From: Ctenosaura bakeri
Lineage: Eukaryota; Chordata; Lepidosauria; Squamata; Iguanidae
NCBI GenBank assembly: GCA_948474755.1
Contig: CAOLHI010001255.1
Span: forward strand, 434,001 to 498,000
Direction: 5' to 3'
DNA length: 64,000 nt
The position numbers and the translations under genes were made by a program. Under the pieces are notes generated by a model that worked only from the letters and a program-made list of their open reading frames with translations, was not told the origin of the DNA and did not search any database. Numbering within the stretch: position 1 is the first letter of the stretch; every line of letters begins with the position of its first letter. This document shows positions 1-11,422 of this stretch, one piece after another.

Positions 1-366
1 ACCACTCTGTTCAACTTATGTTAGAGAAAATGGCTAATGGACACAAAGAGCTGCTGCTGGCAGCTATCTGCCAGCTATCTGCTGCTGGCAACCTATCTGA
101 TGAAGGAGGTCTCAAGTTGTACTTTTAATGTAGCTCTGCTGGTTGCTTTCATGGCAGTGGCTTAAAGTAGAACTCATGAAAGAAGAGTGAACTGTCACTG
201 AAAAATGACTGAGAAGAAGAGAAAAGGAGGAGAATCTTTCATCTCTGTCTACTCCAGTTCCTGAACTAACTGCTTGTATCTGCAAATAAATCCCTGCTTG
301 TTAATCTTCACTGTGAAAGCGAGGTGTGAACCCTGTGGGGGTTGATTCAGGTTTGGGACTAACAAT
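1..366 (+). repeat. possible right part of an LTR-type repeat, cut by the window edge
   Basis: The block has an AATAAA-type signal at 284-290, followed about 70 bases later by an ...AACA end at 362-365 and then a TGG-starting stretch that could be read as a primer-binding site. Three imperfect copies of AGCTATCTGC lie near 61-100. No matching second LTR or coding region is visible downstream. This is structural resemblance only, and the block may be unrelated intronic DNA of NRP1. Confidence 0.2.
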
Positions 367-1079
367 GGCAGCCAAAGATCTTAGAAAAGTTATTTTTTAT
401 TACAACATCCAGATTCTCTTATTCTGAGAGCTGTAGGCCAAAAAAGAATATATTCTTTCCCAAGGTCAGGACTTACCCAGACCTTCAATTGTGCAGATCA
501 GCAACTCTATTGGGGAGGGGGACAGAAAAGTGGAAAAAGCCAAAGATGCTTGCCCTCCTCCACCACCAGAAAGAGGAAAAGCGCTTGTTGACCCAGGATG
601 TAGCAGAGGAAGAATTGGGGAAGAGTGGGGGAGACAATATGTGAGAATGAGTCTGACTATGGAAGACATTCCTCTTGAGTGAGGGTGTTGGACTTGTAAA
701 GACATGTTGACACTGAAACCAGCTTGGTTCAAGCCAGAACTGGAATCTGGTGAGAGGAAGAAAGCTGGAGGCAAGACTTCAAGAGTGGAAGCCAACAGAA
801 GGGAAGGAAACAGAGTTGAAGAAAAAACAAAACCCAGCAGTGCAGCAAAATGCAACAGATATGGTGCCAAGAGATGAAGTGAAGGAAGCCAACAAGTTCC
901 TAGCTAAAGTCAAACTGAAATAAAAAGAACAGTTTAACTTCATTTCAACATCCCACTGTGTTTCTGTGCCCAGGAAGGAGCGGACCATGGATATCAACAA
1001 TGGTAGCTATTCTGAATCAGCGTCAACATGACCACTAAAACCACCACCACCATTTTTCAGAAGGTTGGATTCAGACTTA
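367..1079. other. NRP1 intron 2, no recognised feature
   Basis: This is purine-rich sequence with short open frames on both strands. None shows a recognisable domain, flanking splice sites or a good start context. A second AATAAA-like string lies near 919. Nothing here supports a gene. Confidence 0.4.
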
Positions 1080-1281
1080 GGCCATTTCCGCCCCACACTG
1101 TTACAGTGCTATTATTCCACTTCCAATATCCTGTGGAATCCTGGGGTTTGCAGTTTAGGGAGGAGTATTTAGAATTCTCAGCCAGAGAGCTCTTTGGCCT
1201 CAGTAAACTATGAACCCCAGAATTCTACAGGATGTTGAAACTGGAATAATAGCACTATAACATTGTAGGGCAGAAATGGCC
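1080..1281. mobile_element. 202-bp palindromic MITE (PIF/Harbinger-like), TSD TTA
   Basis: The termini GGCCATTTCCGC and its inverted counterpart AGAAATGGCC enclose two long inverted arms carrying the family words ATTCCACTT and TGGGGTTTGCAGTTT. The centre is of the AGAGCTCT type. TTA occurs on both sides (1077-1079 and 1282-1284), a perfect 3-bp target duplication. It lies in intron 2 of NRP1. There is no coding capacity, so it is a non-autonomous element. Assignment to PIF/Harbinger is inferred from the 3-bp TNA duplication and the GGCC ends. Confidence 0.8.
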
Positions 1282-1284
1282 TTA

Positions 1285-3431
1285 GTTATGCTTAAAGTAA
1301 ATACATTGAAATCAAAGGTACAAGTAACTCATGACTAATTTGTTCGACTGATTTCACTCAACCCTTTCTAAGCAGGATTGACTCTGGTTCCAAATGGATG
1401 GCTTTGTACCTCTGTATAGATTCATGACTAGTGCTGATGTGGACCTCATTCTGCTGCCAATTCAAAGCTTGGGTGTTCACTCTAGCTTTTGGAGTTCAGT
1501 GATCACAGCTTGATCTTGGATTGCAGGTTTTTATTATGCTGAACTATTTTAAATTCTTTTTGAAAGTTATATTTATTGACTGTATCCTTTTGGATACAGG
1601 TAGTATAGAAATCTTTGAATATGTAACTAAATAAGCAAATAATAAAGATGAATCTCTTCCAGTACATTTGTATTTCTGTCAGACATTTTCTCTATTGCCT
1701 CTATATGTAGATAAACATTTCCTTGCAGTGTGATACTTTAAAAAAATCCCAGCACTAAAGTAGTTGTAAATCTTTGAATTGTACTATTACACACATTATC
1801 CATGCAGCTGTGATAATACATTGAAAGTTTACAGTTAGGAAATCACAGGTTGCTTAACACTAAAAATCCCATGACAATTTGACTGGTACATTAATCTATT
1901 GCCTCACCACCAAATATCTGGTGAAAGGAATATGAATTTCCTAAGAAAGCAAAGAACTTTGAGACCTAATAGAGTTTTTAAAGTCTCCTATGAAGAAATA
2001 ACTTTTCATCCAGATATGCTCCTAAGGGTTTGCCACAAATCTTCTCACTCAAATTTAATGGTCAAAGGGTGGAAGTCAAGAGATCTGGACTGAAATGCAG
2101 AAACAAAACAACACAGGAAGCATTTAAGTCATTCACCGAAAAGACCCATTTAAAGTGTTCTGTCTACTTGAGTCTATCCATAAAATTACCCCATCTTTCC
2201 CTGACAACAAAACTGCCCAATTAGAGAGGGGAAGAAAAGACATTAATTAGGTGTGTTTCAGAGTCTTGCATAAAAAGGAGCACATGTGATACAGAAAGAA
2301 ACAGGCTCAAGGGAATAGTACACCTATGATATGTTATAAAGCTTCTTAAGTATTTTAGTTTTACACACATTAGTCTAACGACTATATTATAATGAACCAC
2401 TCAGTGATTATATTGAATTTATAATTGTATTTTATATTAGTATGCAGCAATGTTCCTGAAAAAGCAATCACTAAATATTGAAATATCTTGTCTTTACCAC
2501 TTAGAACTGAAAAGGGTGTAATAATTAGATGGGGGGAAAAATCTAAGAACCCCTTCAAACAACTATTTCCATTATCTCTGCAACTATGAAATTTCTGCAA
2601 CTATGAGACCTGAAATTCAGAATAGAAATCCTCCACAGTTGGGAAATCTTTATATTTACTAATATATTATCAACTCAGGTTCTCCCAAACCTTCAAACTG
2701 AGAATCAGCTCCTTGTAAGGTTTACTGTTCTACCAGCCAGCTTTCTGTACCTGATGTGGCCCATTCCACCAAGCAGTGGGTTCAGGGATCTTTGTCAAAA
2801 TTATGGTCAAGCATTAACAGCTGTTCAGTGGCACAAAAAGATGTTTTTGGTGTGTTCAGTAGGCCTTGCTAGACAGTTTGTACTTTGGTCTGATAGTGCA
2901 AGAGTGCATACAACAGACCAAGGGAGTACACCTTCCTGTTAGCACCTTGTTTACACTGTACTTCTATCTATTCAAGCATCTATCTGTTCAATCCAGGAAG
3001 CTTATTATTTAGCAACAGGGATCTACAGTGTTGGCCCAAGGAAAATCTGTACAGAATTCATGTTTTAGGTGCTGTGCATGGCTATGGGAACCTATCAGCC
3101 AAAGGGCTGTGACACTTTCTTCTTCTACAGACCATCTACTGCATGGATTTACCATCAGTAAAGCTTATCTTCTAGCAGTGGTATATGTCAATTAAACAAA
3201 AAGTTCCAACTCAAAACAAGGGATGGAAAGAATATTCATTATTATTCATTCCCAGGTTAAAAAATGGGGTCCCCAACTGTTGAGAACCCCTGTCAGGATG
3301 AATAATACACCAGTAAGCAAAGGGATATGGTATACCTTTTAGACTGAGAGAAAGAAGTTTTCAGCATAAGCTTTCAAATAATAAGTCTACATCATCAAAT
3401 GGATGTTGCATGCCATTTTTATTAAGTCTAT
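1285..3431. other. NRP1 intron 2, largely unassigned
   Basis: This is AT-rich intronic DNA. The only recognisable piece is a short hAT-like terminus near 3269-3296, reading GGTCCCCAACTGTTGAGAAC and then CCCTG on the plus strand. Other open frames are short and lack homology that I recognise. Confidence 0.4.
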
Positions 3432-3850
3432 GGTCCTTTCTGCACCCTACCTGATTGCATGGTCCTTCGGTGGCAATCCTGGTAGTGGCTCTGCTGGGAA
3501 GAGAGCACAACGGGAGTGCTCTCCTCCACACTGGACTCGCTTCCTGCAGAAGGAAGCACAATGGACACGCTTCCTCCTTCCACAGCACAACCGGGTACTT
3601 TCCCAGGCTGCGCTGGGGCAGGAAGTGCTGCTATTGTGCTTCCAGGCCTTCTGCAGGACAGATAAGTGCAGGATGGTGGTGCAATCATGGGTCATTGCAA
3701 GGGAAACCCATCAATGATTTAATCTGCGATCACGCCGACTGGAGACAGGAGAGGAGCAAGACCACGATGATGTCATGCAGAAGCATTGTTATGTTTCCTT
3801 TCCCTACTCCTGCCCCCATGTCAGGATGGGAGGCTACTGTGGAAAGGGCC
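3432..3850 (+). mobile_element. 419-bp non-autonomous DNA transposon, family B copy 1
   Basis: It starts GGTCCTTTCTGCACC and ends GTGGAAAGGGCC, imperfect inverted termini of the GGCC(A/C)TTTCYGCAC type. It is collinear with the copy at 47740-48157 and in inverted orientation to the copy at 39017-39432. Shared words include GGCAATCCTGGTAGTGGCTC near the left end and GGCTGCGCTGGGGCAGGAAG in the middle. No clear target duplication remains. Open frames across it are by-products of its GC content and are not conserved as proteins between copies. Confidence 0.7.
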
Positions 3851-4039
3851 TTTGAAAGCTTATGCTACCAACTTCTTTCTCTCAGTTAGTTTCAAAGGTG
3901 CTACATTATCCCTTTAAACAGTGATTCAGACTTAACACAACTATGTCTTTGAAATATACGAGAAATAGTTTTTCGTAATTTCTCCCAATAATCAACTGTC
4001 CCAAAGTGTTGTGGAGGGATTATTTTCGATAGAAAAACA

Positions 4040-4165
4040 TCAGTTGTGGACATACACATTTTCTGTGCAAGAAACCATTTTTTCTGCACAAAAAAGTGGG
4101 GTTTTTGGTACAAAAATGTGTTTTTCTACGCAGAAAAATGTCACTTTGAAACATATGGGGAGGAT
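4040..4165. repeat. low-complexity repeat built on TTTTCTGYGCARAAA words
   Basis: The sequence alternates short words such as TTTTCTGTGCAAGAAA, TTTTTCTGCACAAAAAA and TTTTTCTACGCAGAAAAATG. These are local palindromes repeated three to four times. A second block built on the same words lies at 14150-14390. The family identity is unknown to me. Confidence 0.45.
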
Positions 4166-4269
4166 GCGGTGGAGAAATGTTTGCTTTGTCCTGCTGCAGT
4201 GAGAAAAGTGCCATATTCATTCACCCCTGAAGGTAACGATGAAATAGACAAAGATCTACATCTCTCAAA

Positions 4270-4371
4270 TACCCTTACTAGATCCTGTCTGATACTGAAA
4301 GCTAAGCAGGGTCAGCCCTGGTTAGTCATTGGATAGGAGACTGTCTATGAAAACCAGGTGATGTAGACTAT
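4270..4371 (+). repeat. 5S-Sauria-type SINE, left part (split by a transposon)
   Basis: This part resembles 5S rRNA and its internal promoter. It contains GATCCTGTCTGATACTGAAA, AAGCTAAGCAGGGTCAGC and GTTAGTCATTGGATAGGAGAC, matching the A-box to C-box region of 5S genes. The SINE is interrupted after position 4371 and resumes at 4939. It lies in NRP1 intron 2 on the plus strand, antisense to NRP1. It is a retroposed SINE and not a functional 5S gene. Confidence 0.8.
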
Positions 4372-4938
4372 GGCCCTTTTCGCATTAAGTCTTCTCGCGT
4401 GAGCGGGCGGCTCGCGCAAGAAGCCTTCTCCGGGAGGCTGCCGCTTCCCCCTCCTTCCTTCCGCAGGCGAAGGAACGAGCGGGGAGGCGGCAGCCTCCCG
4501 GAGGCGGCGGCGGCTCGCGCGTCCGTCCATTCCCCCCCCGCACGCGCAAGAAAGGAGCCTGTCCCCTCCATCCCCCCCGTGCGCGCGAGAAAGGCGCTCG
4601 TCCTGTCCGCCCCCGCGCGCGCGCGCGAAGCAGGACGTGTCGCGTCCGTCGCACAAGCGCCCCGCCCCGTCCCTTCCTTCCGCAGGGGCGGAGGGAAGGA
4701 AGCGCGACCCGGCCGGCTCCCGGACGCTCCGCACGAGAGGTAAGTGCGCACGGGCGCCGGGAGCGTTGCGCGAGCGCGGGTGATTTTTGCTTGGAAGCGA
4801 AAATCAAAAAACCCGCGCTCGCGTCGCTTCAGCCCCGTGAGCCCGGCGGAAGTGGGAGTGCGTCGTGCGGAGCGACGCTCCCACTCCCGCGAGGCTCACG
4901 GGGCTGTCGCGCGAGAAAAGGCCCGTGCGAAAAGGGCC
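4372..4938. mobile_element. 567-bp CpG-rich multi-hairpin transposon, family A, TSD TAT
   Basis: The ends GGCCCTTTTCGCA and TGCGAAAAGGGCC are perfect inverted repeats, flanked by TAT on both sides (4369-4371 and 4939-4941). Removing one TAT and the element restores an uninterrupted 5S-type SINE, which is direct proof of insertion. The interior is extremely GC- and CpG-rich and is a run of inverted repeats: one at about 4431-4500 (GGAGGCTGCCGC arms), one at about 4768-4825, and one at about 4832-4903 (CCCCGTGAGCC arms). There is no transposase, so it is non-autonomous. A diverged copy lies at 63561-63986. The high CpG content suggests a young copy or one little affected by methylation decay. 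Confidence 0.8.
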
Positions 4939-5060
4939 TATATTTCAGAGGAAGGAAGTGGTAAAACCACTTCTGAGTATTCCCTGCCTAAAAAAACTCT
5001 ATGAAATTCATGGAATTACCATAAGTTGACAAGCAACTTTAAGGCACAGACACACACAAA
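4939..5060 (+). repeat. 5S-Sauria-type SINE, right part
   Basis: This is the continuation of the SINE begun at 4270. It has ACCACTTCTGAGTATTCC, then AAAAACTCTATGAAATTCAT, CATAAGTTGACAAGCAACTT and AAGGCAC, and ends in a CACACACA tail. The same tail words occur in the intact copy at 38012-38205. Confidence 0.75.
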
Positions 5061-6129
5061 TAGGTTCTTTCAAGAGGTTGCCTTTGGTTGGACTAGGACA
5101 GAATGGGGGGCAGACACATGTCCTTAAAAGTGCATGACCAAAAAGTTTATTATATGTTGGTTTCTTGAGATTCTTCTAAGAAGAGTTGAGAGATACTTGC
5201 CTTGAGGATTAACCATGGTATGCTGAGTTGCCCTACTATGTTTTCAAGCTTTTTTGAGAGGATAGCCTATTGTCTTTTGAGGAAGCCAGTTTAGACTAGT
5301 TTCTATGGATCTGGGTCATTTAATTTCAAATATCTGCTCACTGACTGGCTTTGGAGAAATCACTGCCTTTCGTTTCCACATGTTCATATCCACCAGTCCA
5401 ACCTTCATACCATGAAGAGCATTTTCTCTAGATTGACTCAGCTACCCAATGCAATTTACATTACTCAGTTTTTCTTTTAGTAACCTGATATCCCCCCAAG
5501 TTTCCACACAAATTCAAGGATTCCACACAGGTTTTTCTCCCTATTTACAGTACTTGCTTAGTAAAAATGGCAAACCTGTTACATTTTTAAATTCATCATA
5601 ATACCCCATGGGCGCACACCCTCTGCTACCAAAGCAGAATGATTTAATTACAATTTGCAAAAGTAACCAAATGACATTCCTTTCTTTAAGCATCATGACT
5701 TTTCTGAACCACTTTTAAAGTTACAGAAATTTAAGCGTGGTCTACAATTAGTAACACAGAAGTTAATGCTTATTTATCCCCTGCGTTTCCTGCAGTGATG
5801 CTCCAACTACTCCTGTCCCTGAACAGCTGACAGGAAAAGTTTCAGGAAATAACTGTTAATGGATCCATGTTTTCAACAAAAGAGACAGCAGGATTACAAG
5901 ATTGCATCTAACCCAATCAGGGTGCCTGACATGCAGTAAGCACTTGCTTTAATATCTTTACCACAAACATATGATCAAGTCTGGATTCAAATCCCTGAGC
6001 GGTTCATTTTACACATGTAGCTTTTGCACTCATCAGCTGTTTCATCCGCCCATCCTCCACAAGACAGCATGTGGGTGCTTTTGTCCACTAGATGGTGCTA
6101 TGATTCCCTTAACAGGCCATCTCACTTAC
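5061..6129. other. NRP1 intron 2, no recognised feature
   Basis: This is unique-looking AT-rich sequence immediately 3' of NRP1 exon 2 in the sense of transcription. I see no exon-like conservation and no repeat I can name. Confidence 0.4.
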
Positions 6130-6304
6130 TTGCATTCTCTGTCTTCCAAATCAAAGTGAGGGTTGAAGTTGATCATAATTCTCTGGTATGGTTGAGGAGC
6201 TTGAATCAGCCATTCACATTTTTGGCTTGGATGATAAGTATTAGGATAGCCAGGAGAAGTAAGATATCCAGGTTCTACAATTCTTATATTTTCACCACAT
6301 TTAT
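6130..6304 (-). CDS. NRP1: Neuropilin-1 exon 2 (first half of CUB domain a1)
   Basis: Read on the minus strand, this 175-nt exon opens with the last two bases of an Asp codon split with exon 1, and ends two bases into the codon after EC (phase 2). It is preceded by a polypyrimidine tract and ATTGCAG, and followed by the strong donor GTAAGTGAG. The translation contains DKCGENIRI, PGYLTSPGYP, KCEWLIQAP and YQRIMINFNPHFDLED, the unmistakable start of the a1 CUB domain of neuropilin-1. It differs from my recollection of mammalian NRP1 at only about ten residues. Two CUB cysteines (in DKCGE and QKCEW) are present, plus a third at the end of the exon. Neuropilin-1 is a single-pass membrane co-receptor for class 3 semaphorins and VEGF-A, and the CUB domains bind semaphorin. 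The next exon is not in the window. Confidence 0.96.
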
Positions 6305-9300
6305 CTGCAATGATAGAAAAAAAATAATATTCAGTTTACACAGTGGAATGATCAAACCTCTACATCTGGCACTTCATTCAATATTTCAGCTCTAGTTCTC
6401 TTCAGTACTGTGTTTGTCATTACTTCTCTTTCCAGATACTTGTTTTGTTTATAATTTACCCCCCCCATTTTTTTCTTTTACAGAAGACGAAAATTACAGT
6501 TATGAGTTCCATTAAAGTAATTAGCTTCTCCCTCTCCCTTTCTCTCCTTGTATTTTCAAAGAAGCATGGGTTTACAGAAATTCTTCATCCAAACAAATGC
6601 TTTCTCAGCTGTTGTTGTTTTAAAGCAATCTTACAGATGATGTTAATAATGTCTGATAGGTTTTTGCAAAATACTTAATTATTAGAGAAGACTATAGTAC
6701 TAGGTAAGATGTTTTTAAATGCAGAGTGAATGTAACAACAGTGCTGAACAATGCTTGTCCACAGCTTTTTTGATGCTGAGTCTGCTCTACATCATTAGAC
6801 AGCAGAGCTTTTCTTCCCAGACTTCTGCTTGTTTACTGCAGGCCTTTCCTTTTATCAGATTCCAGATCTAAGCAATTTGAAGTTATCTGTGCTCTTCAGG
6901 TCCAGACTACTGAAGAACAAAGTCTATTTGTTGAAGCAGCACTGACTCAGTTGACTCCAATAAGGAAGCCCCCCTCTCCCTGCCATTTACACACACTTCT
7001 TGAAAACCAGATAAGAGTTGTAGAACAGAAAGGAAAGGACCCCCAATAAAAAGTATACTTAACAACAAAACTGTGGAGTAAGTTTCCCTTCTTCCAATTG
7101 CAAATTGTCTTATCTGGAGTAAAAAGCCTCATTGTTCAGGAGTCATTTTAGGGTTAATCTCAAAGAATTAATGAAATAAGAAATAGAATTAAAGTAATCC
7201 AACCTCCAAGGTCAGTTGTTCCATTGTTCTGTGAAGGGTTCCATTGTCACTTTTAATTATTAGGGACTTCTTTCTTGCTGTATAACTTCAGCCAACAGAA
7301 CTTTCCTCAAATATTTTCTGCTGATAGCAGATAGATATGCAGGGCAGTGTGTAATGAATGACACACTGGCATGTATCACATTTTCTCAGTAATGGCATAT
7401 CCAAGTTGGTATTCTGTATCTAATAGAATTCTTATGAAATGAAAATGACACTACTTGTTCTCAACATGAAGTTATAAATGTGGAGAATTTTATCATAGCA
7501 AAACCAGGTCAAATGGAAATGGAAGATAAAGTGCACATCAAAAATGTATAAACTACAGCCATTACTGGAAACATTTGCCATAAATTAGAAGGGAGTGAGA
7601 CAATGTGTATCACAATATGTTTTGTTCAATGAATTATTATTATGTGATGTTACAGGCTACCATTTATCTGTGCTTTGACATTTTGCATTGCTTGCCTTTT
7701 TTCCTAAGAACAAAAGATGTTGCAAGGAAGAGTTCAAAATCTGTGGCCAGGACTATTCACCCATACTATTTGCCCTATTCACCACTTTTTGCATGTGGTT
7801 TCAGAAACTGCCTTGCATGATTTGCCATGTGCAGCAGACTTGGAAAACCATCCTGCCTCATTAAGTCCACTCTAGTTCTATGCAAGCAACATGGCAGAAT
7901 CTGGCATCTGTTAAATGAGTGAAATAAACCAGTGCTGTTGCGACTCACTTGACAGAGTCACTCCAGGAAGCATTTAGGTGGGCTGACTACCAACAGCACT
8001 TTAGAAGGTAACTCCTGGGAAAGTGATAGCATAACAAGATAATGTGGGGAGCTGACTCTGTGCAATTTCTCTCACACCTGATTAAGCAGAGCTGTTTCTA
8101 ACTACTTAGGATATTTAGTTAAAAATAAGGTTAATGAATCCATTGAGCAGATACTGGACAGACATAGATATGGCATCAGTGGGTCTGCTAAGTTGCAGTA
8201 AGGATGTATTAATGTTGGCAGCTCTATTACATCATGCGTGTAATTGCTGGGACTAAACAGCAGCCCTCCCAACATTTGGCTCAGCATTTCAGAGAATAAT
8301 ATTGTAACAGCACACAAAAGCACTTGGCACACCTTATACCACTTCATGCCTTCGGTTCATCCCTTCTTATTTACTCACCTCCATTAATTCACACTGCCCA
8401 AGAATCGATCAAGACATACAGTGTGATCCTGTTATCTTTGCAAAGAAAGACTTCAGGCTGAAAGATGAGGTTCAGTTATTTACACTGTTCAAAAAGATTA
8501 GGTCAAATTGGGTCTGAGGCACAATTCTCAAGGATTTATGTGCAATTACTTCACTAAAAGCCCCTGCCCATTCATGAGAGCAGGATGAAGAACTTATTCC
8601 TTGCTAAATTAGCCAACCTCCTCAAAACATATTGTAAAAAAGATTAACTCCTATCATAAAGTGTGATTTAGATTCCTTCCTCTAAAAAACACTCCACTTG
8701 TGGTCTCTTATTAAAACAATATACCATGTTAAATGGAGGATGCACCCTTCTTTTAATTACTTTGATTGAAACTCAAGTCAGACTAAAAGTAAATATTTGG
8801 TAATTAGCTAATAGTAATTGTTCAGGATTTGCTTTGAGAAGGAAAAACCCACAAAAACTTTTTCCCCCACTTGTGAACATTAAAGGTCAACCATTCTCAA
8901 AGTCAGACCATCTTTAAAACCTGCATAATTTAGAGAGATACTCTGGGTGTGATAGCCCTGTTGAATGAAAGAAAGCCTCACTGTTAGGAAGCTATTGTGA
9001 ATCACTGCCTCAAAGCCAGATATAAAGTCTGAGCAATAGGATTTCTCTCTTAGACCTGTTTCTCATAAATAGCAGTTTATAATTCCAGGGACTGACAGTA
9101 CAAGCAGCCTGTGCGCTGAAGCCCTTTTGTTTTGATACATAGAGAGTTTTAAAAAGGAACAATTATATCTTCTGCCGATTCTCCTCCTGCCCCCAAAAAG
9201 AAGGAAAAGAATGAAGAAAAAAGGAACTCTGCCTTTTCCCTCCCTCCAAAACTCATCATTCGTCCAGCTGTGAAAGAAAAATCTGGTGTAACTGCCACAA

Positions 9301-9555
9301 GATCCTGGTCTTCTGAGAACCAGCCCAGGTGTTATACCATATTATGCATGAATCAGGGAAGAAGATGTTGAGAGACAATATGTGAAGACTAGACCTAACT
9401 TTGGGTGTTTTATTTATTTATTTACCCTGTTTCTGAGTTAGCAGCCTGAAGCCTGCCTTATGGACAGCTTCTTAACCGCTTAGGGATTCAGGGAAGGGCC
9501 CCTCCCCCGGCAGCTACCTGGAGACACCTGAAAGCCCTTCGGCGTGGCCACTTAC
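6305..9555. other. NRP1: NRP1 intron 1
   Basis: This 3,251-bp intron is bounded on the minus strand by GTAAGTGGCC (at 9546-9555) and TTGCAG (at 6305-6310), both canonical. It is mostly AT-rich unique sequence with no clear transposon insertions, in contrast to the rest of the window. A short (TTTA)n run lies at about 9410-9424. Relative repeat depletion in a first intron next to the promoter could reflect regulatory constraint, but that is inference. Confidence 0.7.
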
Positions 9556-9625
9556 CGCTCTTCAAAGCCCTGCCAAGGGTGACGGCGGTAAGGGCGACGT
9601 AGTTGAGGAACAGCCCCCAGTCCAT
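9556..9625 (-). CDS. NRP1: Neuropilin-1 exon 1, coding part (start codon and signal peptide)
   Basis: On the minus strand the ATG at 9625-9623 has a strong Kozak context (A at -3, G at +4). It opens a 70-nt coding segment reading MDWGLFLNYVALTAV and then TLGRALKS, followed by one base of a split codon and the donor GTAAGTGGCC. The peptide is a typical signal sequence with a hydrophobic core. As I recall, avian NRP1 also begins MDWGLFL. The split codon G|AT joins to exon 2 in frame to give Asp-Lys-Cys-Gly, the known start of the mature a1 CUB domain, which fixes both the start and the splice. The 5' UTR continues upstream in the CpG island. The exon is short enough to be missed by ORF-length filters. 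Confidence 0.92.
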
Positions 9626-9756
9626 CTTCCTTTCTCGACCCAGGAGGACTGAAGAAAGAGAACGGAGTATCCCTGTTTCACCACACGATCCCCCTTGGAT
9701 CTTAAATCCTCCAGTTAAGGGCGGTTAAAAAAAAGAAATATTCAGAAGGCTGTTTC

Positions 9757-9775
9757 AGCAGCAGCAGCAGCAGCG
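9757..9775. repeat. (CAG)n microsatellite in the NRP1 5' region
   Basis: This is a run of six CAG units about 135 bp upstream of the NRP1 ATG. On the minus strand it reads (CTG)n and may lie in the 5' UTR or proximal promoter. Confidence 0.7.
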
Positions 9776-10281
9776 GCAAGAGTCCCGTCGGTAGCAAAAG
9801 GCGCTTGACTCTGTGTGGGGACGTCTGTCAGGGTCCCCTCAAGTCTCCCGCATCCTGTCATTTAGCGCCGGTTTCCTCCGCCGTTTCCCACACTTGTTCC
9901 TCGTCCAGGCGCCGCGGCCCCTGCCATTTCCAAACAGACTTTGAGGGGGGGGGGACTAACAAGGAAGTCACAACAGAGCGGAGAAAGGAGGAGCAGAACA
10001 AAAAGGGGAACCAGAAAACCCTTTATAGCTTTTCTCCTAGAAGCAGAAAGTCTCCAAGAGCCGGGCAGAGATGCGGGTCTGTCTGTTGCGCGGAGGAAGG
10101 AGGACACGAATGGCCGGGAAGGAGGAAGGAGGCGGCAGCGACCCTTTGCCCAACTTCATCCCCTCCCTCCGGTGCCCTCGTCGCCCCTCGGCCAGCCGGC
10201 CCCTCGCGGCAGGGGGGGCGCAGGCGACCCCTCCTCTGAAAGGCGGTCTGAGGGCGAAGAGGAGGAGAGGGATGGGTGCCA

Positions 10282-10303
10282 CGCCGCCGCCGCCGCCGCC
10301 GCC
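10282..10303. repeat. (GCC)n trinucleotide tract
   Basis: Seven consecutive CCG/GCC units in the CpG island. A second tract lies at 10531-10555. Both are candidates for length polymorphism in the NRP1 promoter or 5' UTR. Confidence 0.8.
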
Positions 10304-10530
10304 TCTCCTTTTCTCCGGCCGGTGGGGCGCCTTTGCGGAGCGGCGCTGCGGGCTTGGCAACTCCCGAGGCACACCTACGCCCGGCGGAGGGAACACACCC
10401 ACTCCGCCCGCGGGAATCCAGGCTCCGCGGGTGACGGCGAAGGGAGGCGGGCGAGAAGTGTCGAGCGGCCGGGCGGCTCTTTCCCGCAGCCTGAGGAGGA
10501 GACGCGCAACTCGGTGCCAATAAGAGAGGA

Positions 10531-10555
10531 GCCGCCGCCGCCGCCGCCGCCGCCG
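10531..10555. repeat. (GCC)n trinucleotide tract
   Basis: Eight consecutive GCC units, the longest such tract in the island, immediately beside a GC-box cluster at 10577-10590. Confidence 0.8.
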
Positions 10556-10746
10556 TCTCCAAAGCCCCGAGTCCCCACCCCCGCCCCGCCCTCGCCCGCC
10601 CACCCCCTCCGCCGGCCTTCTCCCCAAAAGGAGGGATCAACAAACAAACAGAACGAGCGAGCGAGCCCACAAATTCGCCCGGCGGGGTTTGTGGTTGGGG
10701 GGGGGAGCGCTGGAGGGAAATGAGAGAAGGGGTGGAGTGGTTGGTG

Positions 10747-10764
10747 AGGAGGAGGAGGAGGAGG
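10747..10764. repeat. (GGA)n purine tract
   Basis: GAGGAGGAGGAGGAGG run inside a longer purine-rich stretch in the CpG island. Such mirror-repeat purine tracts can form triplex or G-rich structures, which is a general property and not demonstrated here. Confidence 0.6.
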
Positions 10765-11422
10765 GACGGCCGGAGCAGCAGGAGGAGCAGGAGGGCAGGG
10801 ACCCGCCGCCGCCGCCGGTGAGGAGAGGAGCCGCCTCCCCTCGCGCCGCTGCCTCAGGTCGCGGCGCGTCAGGTAAAGCTGGCCGGAGGGCGGGCGGCGT
10901 CCGTGCGGAGGAGGGTCGGTCTCGCCCTCGAGCCTGGCCCGCGCGCCTGCCCGCTTCCACGGACCCCCCTCGTGGCTCTTCGGGAGAGCGCCGAGGCACC
11001 GTTGGCGGGTAACCCCTCGCCCCCCTCAGCCGCTCCAATCCACACGTCCAGGAGGAGACGCCGCGTTCTCCTGAGCCGGAGCGACGGGCCGCCGTGTCAC
11101 CTCAGCGGCTCCCCCAGCGCCGGGCGGCCCCGCGTTCACCTGAGGCGCCGGGGAGCCTCGCGCAGCGCGGCTTCTCGGCGGTGGCTCCGCTTCCCTCCGT
11201 GGCTAATAAAGCGCAACCAGACGCATTAATATGAACCGCTCCGCGGCACGCTTTGGGCGCACTCAACTGTCTCTCCCCGGCTCCCGCTCATCGTTCCTCA
11301 GTCCCCCCATTAAGCGAGCAGCGCGGCGGCTGCGCTCCCCTTCCCCGCCTGCCTGGCATCCAGTTGGGAAGGCGCTGGAGGACCTTCCTAGGGTGGGGAA
11401 GGCAGACCCTCGCCCTTACCTA

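Noticed and set aside
4345..4807. several overlapping GC-rich open frames on both strands
   Set aside because: They lie inside the hairpin-rich family A transposon and are by-products of its composition.
1..6129. search for NRP1 exon 3 on the minus strand
   Set aside because: No segment translates to the expected second half of CUB a1 with flanking splice sites. The exon probably lies beyond the window.
9941..10723. 260-residue plus-strand open frame in the CpG island
   Set aside because: The peptide is low-complexity Arg/Pro/Ser/Gly from GC-rich DNA, with equally long frames on the opposite strand. No domain is present, and the region is the NRP1 promoter or 5' UTR.
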